Below are positions 17,771 to 25,252 of a DNA stretch of 64,000 bases, in pieces. Within the stretch, counting starts at the first letter, position 1. The number at the start of each line of letters is the position of its first letter. The stretch comes from an uncultured Porphyromonadaceae bacterium (GTDB lineage Bacteria > Bacteroidota > Bacteroidia > Bacteroidales > Muribaculaceae), in contig CANPGB010000013.1 in assembly GCA_947573485.1 (NCBI GenBank), positions 1 through 64,000 on the forward strand. The letters run 5' to 3'. The translations under genes were made by a program, and so were the position numbers. The notes below the pieces were generated by a model. The model did not search any database and was not told the origin of the DNA. It was given only the letters and a program-made list of their open reading frames with translations.

Positions 17771-17792
17771 CGCCGACGGGGATGCGTCGGCG
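17771..17792. other. Hairpin upstream of the DegT gene
   Basis: CGCCGACG and CGTCGGCG pair perfectly around a 6-base loop. It lies between the HEPN remnant and the DegT ATG. No T-run follows on either strand, so it is not a clear terminator; it may be an RNA processing or pause structure. Confidence 0.4.
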
Positions 17793-17826
17793 GCAGAGAT
17801 TTGGCTTTATAAATAAGATGATTGTT

Positions 17827-17904
17827 TCAGCCGATTAAAGCTGCGAGTTTTTTCAGGAGATAATAAACAACAAGCGCCGATTTTTCTTCATCGGTCAACC
17901 CCAT
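17827..17904 (-). pseudogene. 25-codon HEPN-like remnant downstream of the nucleotidyltransferase
   Basis: An ATG at 17904, overlapping the end of the nucleotidyltransferase gene by 10 bases, opens a frame that reads MGLTDEEKSALVVYYLLKK and stops after 25 codons. The sequence resembles the N-terminal helix of HEPN proteins, which pair with MNT nucleotidyltransferases, and the overlap is typical of that pair. A full HEPN protein has about 120-140 residues; the catalytic RxxxxxH part is absent and nothing in the next 100 bases continues it. It is read as a truncated partner; the short length makes the match tentative. Confidence 0.45.
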
Positions 17905-18218
17905 AATTGCACGCTATCGCTTACCACATTTTTATAAAATGGGGTAAAATTACGTTGCTGCCACTCTTCTTCGGTGTAAATCACCGGATTAATGTCAATG
18001 CCAAGTTCTGCACCGATTTTATAAAGAGAGAAGGCTATATCACCTCTATCAGCCAAAGACAGACGCCCGCTGCGCCTGAAAAGCACCAACAGATCCCAAT
18101 CGGAACGCGGCGAGCTATCGCCACGCGCCTGCGACCCGAAAAGGGCTACAGAAACGTCGCGCGGCAAAAAAGAGGCAAAGAGCTCTTTCAGTCTGGCAAT
18201 TATCTCTATCTTTGACAT
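17895..18218 (-). CDS. MNT-type nucleotidyltransferase domain protein
   Basis: 107 residues, a minimal nucleotidyltransferase. The active-site motif GSQARGDSSPRSDWDLLVLF (residues about 28-47) has the GSxARG and DxD-like acidic pair of the pol-beta superfamily. Such proteins act as antitoxins (MntA) that AMPylate a HEPN toxin, or are orphan. Here the HEPN partner seems truncated to 25 codons, so the antitoxin may be left alone. It lies in the capsule locus between the ATP-grasp and DegT genes on the same strand, with 110 bases before it holding no other gene. Confidence 0.85.
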   Translation of the reverse strand: MSKIEIIARLKELFASFLPRDVSVALFGSQARGDSSPRSDWDLLVLFRRSGRLSLADRGDIAFSLYKIGAELGIDINPVIYTEEEWQQRNFTPFYKNVVSDSVQLWG

Positions 18219-18328
18219 TTGTGCAAAGTTAACGTTTAATTTCTGAACGCCAAAATTTGTACAAAAGTTTTTGCTCCAAACTTGTATTGATGCCGACTTA
18301 TAGTACTAAAAATGGCCTTCAGCCGCCG

Positions 18329-19333
18329 CTACACCTCCACCAGATAGTCGCACTTGGCAAAAGTGTGACCGTAGGCGGGGATTAGCATTGAGTCGTCGAT
18401 GTCGTTGCCCTTGAGCCACTCTATTATCGCTTTGGGGAAATTGACACCGGCCTCGTAGCTGAACGGGAAGCCGCCGCCGAAGCGTGGGTTGAGTTCGAGC
18501 ACATAGTATTTGCCGTCTTTCTCAAACACGTCGACGTCGAGGTTGCCGATGTGGTGCAGGTTCTCGCCCAATTTCTTGCCAATGGCGCGGATTTCGGCGT
18601 TATCGACGGTCTGTGCCTTGTCGGTTTCGCCGGCGCGCATTGCAAGCTTCTTCTTGACGGATACGCCTCGGTTGCGTCCGGTGAGGTCGTTCATCACGTC
18701 CATGCCATATTCCTGACCCTCGATTTTCTGCTGTATGAGTATGTATTCCTCGCCGGTTGAGGCGGTGGCGAGAATCGATTTCTTCACCTTTTTAAGCAGC
18801 ATGGCGTAAACCTCGTCGAGTTCTTCGAGATTGTTTACAAACTCAATGCCAATCGAACCCGAACCCCAGCGGGGTTTGAGGACGAGGGGAAAGGCGATCC
18901 TGCCGTCGGCAATGGCTGTTTTGGCTTCAGCGAGATTGATATATGTGGCCGGAGTGTTGAGGCCGAGGCTCTCTACATAGCGTGCGGTGCGGTATTTATC
19001 GAAGCAAATATCGATGACCTCGGTGGGCGACACAATGGGCAGTATACCCTCGGCGGCGAAGCGCCCGCTATTGGCGGCGAGAATCGGCAGCTCGAGGTCG
19101 TTGAGGCAGATGATTGCAGCAACGTCGTTGCGGCGGCAAATGTCGAGCACGCGGTCGATATAATCGGGGGCATATACGGCTGGCACCTGTTCTTTTACAT
19201 CGGCAGCCGAGAGTGCCGGAGCCGACAGCTGCATGTCGGCACCTATTATCCTGCCCTCGTCGCCGAGCTGCTCTTTGAAATATTTGAGCAGGTAGGTGCG
19301 GCGGCCTGCGCAGGTGAAGAGGATGTTTGGCAT
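18329..19333 (-). CDS. ATP-grasp ligase of the capsule locus
   Basis: 334 residues. N-terminal Rossmann-like pre-ATP-grasp region (NILFTCAGRRTYLLKYFKEQ), then the ATP-grasp fold with FPLVLKPRWGSGSIGIEFV near residues 150-168, and the metal-binding end YYVLELNPRFGGGFPFS near 275-292. It belongs to the carbamoyl-phosphate-synthase-like carboxylate-amine ligases often found in polysaccharide loci, where they are thought to attach an amino acid or similar group to an aminosugar; the substrate is not known. It follows the PLP-enzyme gene after one base, so the two probably work together. Confidence 0.85.
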   Translation of the reverse strand: MPNILFTCAGRRTYLLKYFKEQLGDEGRIIGADMQLSAPALSAADVKEQVPAVYAPDYIDRVLDICRRNDVAAIICLNDLELPILAANSGRFAAEGILPIVSPTEVIDICFDKYRTARYVESLGLNTPATYINLAEAKTAIADGRIAFPLVLKPRWGSGSIGIEFVNNLEELDEVYAMLLKKVKKSILATASTGEEYILIQQKIEGQEYGMDVMNDLTGRNRGVSVKKKLAMRAGETDKAQTVDNAEIRAIGKKLGENLHHIGNLDVDVFEKDGKYYVLELNPRFGGGFPFSYEAGVNFPKAIIEWLKGNDIDDSMLIPAYGHTFAKCDYLVEV

Positions 19334-19334
19334 A

Positions 19335-20156
19335 TTATTTCATTAAATTCATCAACCCGCCTGTGTGCCAAAAGAGCACCTTGGCGGAGATATTATTCTT
19401 TTTTATATAGTCCATCATTCCATAGAATGCTTTGCCCGAATATGTAGTATCAAACATCAGCCCGGTTTTTCGCATCACATTATCGAGATATTCGTCCATT
19501 TCGGGTGTATGGCACTCATAACCACCACAAAGATAATCGGTATTGAAATCAATTGTGCCCCGATAATCTTTATCAGAACCGAGATGATGCGCGAGCATGT
19601 TCGCAAATTCTTCAATCACTTCAGTGCCTCGCTCTTTGCGTCGCGCAACTGAAATGCCGATTAATTTCACATCGTTCCAGCCAACAAGGTCGAGGCCGAC
19701 GGCTATACCTGCCTGCGTTGAGCCGGTACCTGAGGCATGGAAAATATACTCAGGTTTATATCCGATTTTGTCACACTCGGCTTTAAGCGATTTTACCGCA
19801 TCGACAAATGCCAAACCTCCCGGAAAATCATGGCCACCACCGTGAATATACATCGGATTCAGACCTTCATTTTTCAATCGTTGCATGGCGGCGTCCATAG
19901 CCGGGCCAATCTGTTCAGCCTCAACAAATTCGACAGAAGCTCCGCTTTTTCTCACAAGAAGAGCGTTGCCTTTCTCTGCCTCAAATCGCTCACGGGTGCC
20001 GTGGTATACCAGGTGGCACTTCCAACCGTTTCGGGCGCACATAAGTGCAATGGCTCGATTATGATTGCTCTGAATGCCACCTGTCGTGACGCAGGAATCA
20101 CAACCGGCAGCCTTCATTGCAGCCTCGTAATATGTTGATTTACGGGATTTTATACC
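19335..20156 (-). CDS. PLP-dependent D-cysteine desulfhydrase/ACC deaminase-like enzyme, N-terminus out of frame
   Basis: The frame holds about 270 residues of a fold-type II PLP enzyme: IKSRKSTYYEAAMKAAGCD with the PLP lysine, TTGGIQSNHNRA, then HASGTGSTQAGIAVGL and a C-terminal TTYSGKAFYGMMDYI. The first in-frame ATG (20117) lies after the PLP lysine, so it cannot be the real start. The missing N-terminus (FSVVRDDLYPQSGG) is present, but in the frame of the preceding GNAT gene. A G8 tract (C8 on the plus strand, 20155-20162) is where the frame changes: one extra G would give DDLYPQSGGGIKSRK and join the two into a single 478-codon frame. The gene is therefore off, phase-variable, read by slippage, or a sequencing error. 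Confidence 0.75.
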   Translation of the reverse strand, partial: GIKSRKSTYYEAAMKAAGCDSCVTTGGIQSNHNRAIALMCARNGWKCHLVYHGTRERFEAEKGNALLVRKSGASVEFVEAEQIGPAMDAAMQRLKNEGLNPMYIHGGGHDFPGGLAFVDAVKSLKAECDKIGYKPEYIFHASGTGSTQAGIAVGLDLVGWNDVKLIGISVARRKERGTEVIEEFANMLAHHLGSDKDYRGTIDFNTDYLCGGYECHTPEMDEYLDNVMRKTGLMFDTTYSGKAFYGMMDYIKKNNISAKVLFWHTGGLMNLMK

Positions 20157-20767
20157 CCCCCCGATTGTGGATACAGGTCGTCTCGGACAACCGAAAAGTC
20201 GAAACCGTCGATGCTATGTCGTTCCACAATCAGAGAGTTACAGCCTTTTATGGTCATTTCAACATCCGATGATGAAAATTCTCCGGCGAGCAATCCATAA
20301 TAAAGTCTGTCGTCATACTTTTCATCATCAATCATTTCATCGCGATGAACACCTTCAAGTTTGAAGCCTACTTTCTCGTATGTCTTACGAGCACCAAAAT
20401 TTGTATTGTTTGTATAGAGATAGATTTTGTGCAACTTGAGAATATCAAATCCATACTTGCAAAGTAGCTTAGTTGCCATTGTCCCTATGCCTTCCCTCTG
20501 ACGCGAAGGATTGACGAATATGTAGAATTCAGCTTTCCTTGTCGAGTAATCAATGGAAGTCAACCCTCCCATGGCAACCAGTTTCCCAGCTTCATCCTCA
20601 AAAGCCATATCGCAACGGGTTGATATGTTTTTATTCTTTTCAAACCAGGCAACAGTATTCTCCAAGGAGATTGGAGGAGTAAAATGCATTGTACGGAATA
20701 TCATCGGATTATTCATCCATGCCACCCGCTCTCCCAAATCACTCTTTTCTAATTTGCGTATTATCAT
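20150..20767 (-). CDS. GNAT-family N-acetyltransferase, probably fused to or overlapping the PLP enzyme
   Basis: 205 residues. Residues 1-165 are a RimJ/RimL-like GNAT domain (MIIRKLEKSDLGERVAWMNNP; acetyl-CoA loop SRQREGIGTMATKLL near 108-122; NFGARKTYEKVGF near 145-157). The last 40 residues (MTIKGCNSLIVERHSIDG, then FSVVRDDLYPQSGGV) are not GNAT sequence but the N-terminus of the next enzyme, cut by a stop just after the G8 tract. The ATG overlaps the stop of the initiating sugar transferase gene (ATGA). In capsule loci such enzymes usually acetylate an aminosugar nucleotide; the acceptor is unknown. Confidence 0.8.
   Translation of the reverse strand: MIIRKLEKSDLGERVAWMNNPMIFRTMHFTPPISLENTVAWFEKNKNISTRCDMAFEDEAGKLVAMGGLTSIDYSTRKAEFYIFVNPSRQREGIGTMATKLLCKYGFDILKLHKIYLYTNNTNFGARKTYEKVGFKLEGVHRDEMIDDEKYDDRLYYGLLAGEFSSSDVEMTIKGCNSLIVERHSIDGFDFSVVRDDLYPQSGGV
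20155..20162 (-). repeat. G8 homopolymer at the GNAT/PLP-enzyme frame junction
   Basis: Eight Gs on the coding strand (TCGGGGGGGG). With 8 the GNAT frame ends in GGV-stop; with 9 (or 6) it would run on into the PLP enzyme. Confidence 0.7.
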
Positions 20768-21384
20768 TTCGCGCCCCTCCTTTCCACGTCGAGGAATACT
20801 CCTGAAGGAGCAACCTCTATGTCTTTTCGGCTGAAAACGTTCTTCACTGTCGTGAACAGAATCTTCAAATCATTGATGAAAGTGATGTCTTCTACATACA
20901 CGGCATCATATTCCAACTTCTGATCCCACGAGAGGTTGTTACGGCCATTAACCTGCGCCAATCCGGTGATGCCCGGACGCACATTGTGCCGGGTCTGTTC
21001 ACGCTCCGTGTAATAAGGCAGATACTGCGGCAGCAGCGGTCGGGGACCAATCAACGACATATCACCTTTGAATACATTCCACAGCTGAGGCAGTTCGTCG
21101 ATAGATGTCTTGCGGATAAAAGCGCCCACTTTAGTAAGGCGTTCAGCATTAGGAAGTAAATTACCGGCAGCATCACGCTCGTCTGTCATAGACTTGAATT
21201 TGACAACCTTGAAAATCTTGCCACCTTTGCCCGGGCGCTCCTGGTGAAAGAAAGCTCCCGCGCCTTTGTTGGCATAATGAAGCCATACGGTAATAGCGGC
21301 CAACGGAACAGAGAGCACAAGCAGGGCGCAGCCTGAGGCGGTGATATCGATGGCGCGTTTGAAGAAGTTCTTATATAGTCTCAT
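20764..21384 (-). CDS. PglC-like initiating phospho-sugar transferase
   Basis: 206 residues, the size of the small PglC-type monotopic phosphoglycosyl transferase. One N-terminal hydrophobic segment (ASGCALLVLSVPLAAITVWL), then FHQERPGKGGKIFKVVKFKSM, the catalytic Asp-Glu dyad in KTSIDELPQLWNVFKGDMSLIGPRP, and VRPGITGLAQVNGRN. It transfers a phospho-sugar from a nucleotide sugar to undecaprenyl phosphate at the inner membrane and so starts the repeat unit. It lies upstream of the GNAT, PLP, ATP-grasp and aminotransferase genes, which may make or modify the first sugar. Confidence 0.93.
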   Translation of the reverse strand: MRLYKNFFKRAIDITASGCALLVLSVPLAAITVWLHYANKGAGAFFHQERPGKGGKIFKVVKFKSMTDERDAAGNLLPNAERLTKVGAFIRKTSIDELPQLWNVFKGDMSLIGPRPLLPQYLPYYTEREQTRHNVRPGITGLAQVNGRNNLSWDQKLEYDAVYVEDITFINDLKILFTTVKNVFSRKDIEVAPSGVFLDVERRGAK

Positions 21385-21392
21385 ATCCGGAT

Positions 21393-22742
21393 TTATTTCT
21401 GATTCTTAGCGGCTCGCATTTTGTTGACAATGTACCTTCTTTTGCCGGAAGCCAAGACAGGAATCTCATCGCAGTATTCAATAGTGATTGAAGCATCTTG
21501 CCCGACTATCGCTTTATAGGTGTTGATCAGCTCGCCCTCATCTACAGGGTTATCGGTGTTAATGCGCAAGGTATAGATGCCACTGTCCTCCTGTATGAAC
21601 TGAAACTGCTTGATAAACGGATATTTCCACATATTGTTGGTTACTGCATGAGGAGAAATGGCATTACCCTTGCAGTCGAAAATCATATCGACTTTGCGGC
21701 CGCCAAATTGCCCGATAGCCCTTCTTTTAACTCCGTTTACAGTCACTTCCTGCCAAGCGCCGACATCGCCTGTGTCATAGCGGACCATGGGCATGGCATA
21801 GTTATAAAGGTCTGTAAGGACGACCCGTCCGATTTGTCCCATTTCAGCGGGCTCATCAGAATCGAGTTTGAGAATCTCAATATAATAGTTGGCCCGGTTG
21901 TGAATGAAAACATTATTCTCCTTATCATCCTGGGCTAAAAAGCCGTTCTCCTCATTGGAATATCGGGATACTACTTTGCAGCCGAACGCCTTAGCCATCG
22001 ACTCACGCGTAATATCCTGCAACATTTCGGATCCTGAGATGATACCTAAAACCTTACACTGCCGTGCTTCATCGGTACCGTGTTTCTCAAAATATTTCCT
22101 GAAAGCGTCAAGTGTGGAAGCATAGCTGAGAATATATGTGCCTCCATTTGCCGACAGACGCTTTATCTCTGACAACTTGGAACGAATACCCTCGTCTGTA
22201 AGATCCTTGCAGTCAATCAGAAATATATTATGAAGCAACTGTTTAAGCGAAGACTTTGATATGTTTTTCACGACCGATCTGAAATAGATTAGCCGCTGAC
22301 CAACTTTATAGCCTAACTTGCCGGTATAAAATAAAACCTCAGCATTGACATGACGTTTCTTTTCGGCGTCCTGCCAGCAAGTAAACGGTGTGCCTGTCGA
22401 ACCACTTGTTGACATCGAAACCAGATTCTGGCGGTCGTACTTGTCAGACATGTATACCTCGCCACCGTTTTTTAGCATGGACTTGTTGACTACCGGCCAT
22501 TTATTGATTGGCTTAGCACTGTCGAGAAGGCATCCAAGCTCCGAATATGCCGGTACGGTTTCTACACAATGTCGGAGCAATTTAATAAGCTGTTCATCGT
22601 GATATGCCTCAATATCACGATCGCTCATACCATGCTCGCCCTCAATACGGTTAAGAATATCAAGAGCGGCCGCAACCTTACCTCCGTGCAGTTTATCCCT
22701 AAGCCAGAACGCTGAGTTTCTGAAATGTTCGCTTATGGTCAT
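21393..22742 (-). CDS. CapK-like, phenylacetate-CoA ligase family protein
   Basis: 449 residues. It has the adenylate-forming fold with the phosphate-binding loop STSGSTGTPFTCWQDAE (near residues 114-130), and VRYDTGDVG in the middle, typical of CapK-type members of the phenylacetate-CoA ligase family found in capsule loci. Its role in polysaccharide synthesis is not established; activation of a carboxylic acid for attachment to a sugar is a reasonable guess. It sits 6 bases from the HEPN-like gene upstream and 8 bases from the sugar transferase downstream. Confidence 0.85.
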   Translation of the reverse strand: MTISEHFRNSAFWLRDKLHGGKVAAALDILNRIEGEHGMSDRDIEAYHDEQLIKLLRHCVETVPAYSELGCLLDSAKPINKWPVVNKSMLKNGGEVYMSDKYDRQNLVSMSTSGSTGTPFTCWQDAEKKRHVNAEVLFYTGKLGYKVGQRLIYFRSVVKNISKSSLKQLLHNIFLIDCKDLTDEGIRSKLSEIKRLSANGGTYILSYASTLDAFRKYFEKHGTDEARQCKVLGIISGSEMLQDITRESMAKAFGCKVVSRYSNEENGFLAQDDKENNVFIHNRANYYIEILKLDSDEPAEMGQIGRVVLTDLYNYAMPMVRYDTGDVGAWQEVTVNGVKRRAIGQFGGRKVDMIFDCKGNAISPHAVTNNMWKYPFIKQFQFIQEDSGIYTLRINTDNPVDEGELINTYKAIVGQDASITIEYCDEIPVLASGKRRYIVNKMRAAKNQK

Positions 22743-22748
22743 TATAAC

Positions 22749-24026
22749 TTATTTTATGAAATCGTATTGCGAAAAGTCAAAGGCCTCGTTAGTTTTCTTG
22801 ATGGCTTTGACTAAATTATGCAGCTGATTTTTAACAGCGAAAGAGTATCTTATCTGGCCGTTATCTCTTATCGCGTCAAGAATCTTTGTAAAATGATTGG
22901 TATCAAAATCTCCTAAATACGGCCGAATAAATGAATTGTAATTATTACCGGCCTCGTCAAAAGAATCACTTCGGGCGAATAGTTGAATAGGGATGTATAA
23001 TGCCTCAGATCTTCCAATCCGCTGAGATAAAAAGTGAATTATATATGCAACCTCACTGTCAGGAGTAACCTCTTTAAGCAAAGCGTTGTAGCATGCCTTC
23101 ATATCATCGTGCAAAAAGAAACAGATCTGCTTCATAAGAGGCAGGGAGTTCATTGTTGCATTAAACGATATCTTAAAAGCGTCTCCAAGAGAATGATATA
23201 CCTTGGGGTGCAGATTGGCAAATTTTACAAAATGGTAGAGAATCTCAAAATTGGAGGTGTCAATCTGCCTGGAAAGCTTTTCGCGCTCAGCAACGATAAG
23301 GGCATTTGCCTCAGCCTCATTTCTTGTGTAGAGCAGATTAAGAAGATGCAGATTGATACCCCTGCTTTTTGAATACTCGGCATCATTGAGTTTAAAGACA
23401 AACTTCCATAATTTGCCAAACAGCCTTACTTCAATTTCAGGATTATTTATTTTTGTCAAATATTGGGCAAGTATGTATCGCTCCGCTTCGACGGGCCGCC
23501 TCATGTGGCGACGCTGTTTGCTCAGGTCGGCCAAGATAGTGGTCAGCAATTCTTTCTCTAAAAGAGCCGGACGCGTGAGAATTTCTGAAAGCGCGTTGAT
23601 GATATGTGCGTGAACAGTAGTCCTTGCTGGCCGGTGCAATTCGGCGTTGTTTTTCAGAACCGGATGCGCGCACAAATGGCGGTCTTTCTGCAAGGCCTCG
23701 ATATGAGCAGCCTCAATAGGCGTGATAAGCCTGCTTTTGGCGAGCAACTCCTCTCTTATCTTGTTCTCCCACACAGGAGAGCTTGGCGACGCCGTCTGCA
23801 ATCGTTCTACTTCATCAAGGATGTCCGACGCAACATTATCGGAATAAACCTCTTTGAGATGTTGCAACTTATAGATTAAATCGCACATCACCACACTATA
23901 CAGCATTACCACTGCCGAGCGGTAATTACCCGAATAGTAGCTGCTCAGCACTTCATCCATATACTCGCGCGAGCGGGCGTCTTGAATCCTGTCGAGGAGG
24001 TTTTCAATCGAGTAGTCGGGAATCAT
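22749..24026 (-). CDS. Large helical protein with an N-terminal HEPN-like domain
   Basis: 425 residues, helical throughout, no signal peptide or membrane helix. The first 130 residues resemble HEPN/abortive-infection proteins: SSYYSGNYRSAVVMLYSVVMCDLIYKL, a WENKI segment, and RHLCAHPV at 116-123, which fits the RX4-6H catalytic motif of HEPN RNases. The remaining 300 residues are an unrecognised helical region. It is co-directional with the capsule genes and spaced 14 and 6 bases from its neighbours, so it is transcribed with them. It does not resemble any sugar enzyme. A defence RNase or regulator carried in the capsule operon is the working idea; the motif match is by eye. Confidence 0.65.
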   Translation of the reverse strand: MIPDYSIENLLDRIQDARSREYMDEVLSSYYSGNYRSAVVMLYSVVMCDLIYKLQHLKEVYSDNVASDILDEVERLQTASPSSPVWENKIREELLAKSRLITPIEAAHIEALQKDRHLCAHPVLKNNAELHRPARTTVHAHIINALSEILTRPALLEKELLTTILADLSKQRRHMRRPVEAERYILAQYLTKINNPEIEVRLFGKLWKFVFKLNDAEYSKSRGINLHLLNLLYTRNEAEANALIVAEREKLSRQIDTSNFEILYHFVKFANLHPKVYHSLGDAFKISFNATMNSLPLMKQICFFLHDDMKACYNALLKEVTPDSEVAYIIHFLSQRIGRSEALYIPIQLFARSDSFDEAGNNYNSFIRPYLGDFDTNHFTKILDAIRDNGQIRYSFAVKNQLHNLVKAIKKTNEAFDFSQYDFIK

Positions 24027-24040
24027 AAGAAGCAGTTTAC

Positions 24041-25246
24041 TCAGCGACCCTTCTCAATTATATCTGCCACCTTATCAACGGTATAATTGTCGAGGAGGAA
24101 GCGTCTGCCGCGAGTTCCCATCTCTGTGACAAGAGCAGTGTCAGATGAAAGGCGGTCGAGGTTTGCCATAAAAGCGTCAAGGTCGCCGCTCCGTGCCCAT
24201 AATCCGAAGCCATTGGTTTGGGCAATGCGACCCATGTCGGAGTTGGTGTCGGTGGCAAGCAGCACGGGCATCGAGTTCTCGAGGTAGCTTAGCAGGCGCG
24301 ATGGATAGTTGGGAATGGTAAAACGGGCATCCAGGAAAATCAGACCTACTTGGCAAGCGCGCACGAGCTTGTCGTATTCATCTTTAGGCAAGGCCGACAG
24401 CAAAGTGGCATGCGCAGGTTTGTGTTCTGCAAACCACCTTTCAATTTTCGGAAATTCGGTGCCGCTGCCTACTATTATGATGTGGCTGTCCGGGCGGCTT
24501 TCATGTGCCTCCACAACATTCAGCAGGAAGTCGACTCCCTGAGGCTTACCTAAGTTTCCACCATAGATAAAGAGGGTTTTATCGGCAGGAATACCGAGCC
24601 CTCCAAGGAGCGTGCGGCGCTCGGCATCGCTTACAGCAGGCACATCAAGAGGCTTTATAGCATTCGGGCAAAGCTCTACTTTAGAGGCATCTACTGCCGT
24701 ATTGTTCTTAATGACATACTCGCAGTTTGCGGGCGACATGCAACCGATGCGGTCGGAAATCGCATAGAGCCGCTCTTCTTTACGGCGGAAAAGGCGGTGA
24801 ATCACACTACCCTCCTTCATCATGCCGAGGTCTACGGCGTTCTGAGGGAAGATATCCTTGAGCATGAGGTAGCTGCGGCAGCCGCAACGCTTCTTCACGC
24901 GCTCTATCACCTTATTGAAGGTGATTGGGGGCGTGGAGTAAAGCACGAGGTCGAAGTTCACGTCAGGCCATTGGCGGCGTATGGCGCGGTCGAACTGGCT
25001 CTCGAGAAGCAGAGTGCCTATACCTTTTTCTATCAGATTGGTTTTCTGAATGTTGAGAGTGCGTACCTTGAGAATCTCAACGCCGTCTTCTTCGATAAGG
25101 TGTGTGGGCTTTCCGAAGCGGCGCTCGGTGGGCGAGGCTATGTAGATCTTATGCCCGCGATGCCGGAGCTCGGTCATAAGGTCGGTATATATCCCCCTAT
25201 CCTTCAGGGTATTGATTCGACTTAATGTCAGAAATAGAATATTCAT
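24041..25246 (-). CDS. GT4 glycosyltransferase, WbuB-like
   Basis: 401 residues. GT4/GT-B fold: N-terminal MNILFLTLSRINTLKDRGIYTDLMTELRHRGH, C-terminal nucleotide-sugar region with FIYGGNLGKPQGVDFLL and NYPSRLLSYLENSMPVLLATDTNSD. It resembles the WbuB type, which in E. coli loci lies directly after the three FucNAc genes (fnlA, fnlB, fnlC), exactly the position it holds here after capG. It is therefore a candidate for transfer of N-acetyl-L-fucosamine to the lipid-linked acceptor; this specificity is inferred from context. Confidence 0.85.
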   Translation of the reverse strand: MNILFLTLSRINTLKDRGIYTDLMTELRHRGHKIYIASPTERRFGKPTHLIEEDGVEILKVRTLNIQKTNLIEKGIGTLLLESQFDRAIRRQWPDVNFDLVLYSTPPITFNKVIERVKKRCGCRSYLMLKDIFPQNAVDLGMMKEGSVIHRLFRRKEERLYAISDRIGCMSPANCEYVIKNNTAVDASKVELCPNAIKPLDVPAVSDAERRTLLGGLGIPADKTLFIYGGNLGKPQGVDFLLNVVEAHESRPDSHIIIVGSGTEFPKIERWFAEHKPAHATLLSALPKDEYDKLVRACQVGLIFLDARFTIPNYPSRLLSYLENSMPVLLATDTNSDMGRIAQTNGFGLWARSGDLDAFMANLDRLSSDTALVTEMGTRGRRFLLDNYTVDKVADIIEKGR

Positions 25247-25252
25247 TCTTTA

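Noticed and set aside
19335-20117. ATG at 20117 as the start of the PLP enzyme
   Set aside because: It would delete the PLP-binding lysine motif, which is readable just upstream in the same frame.
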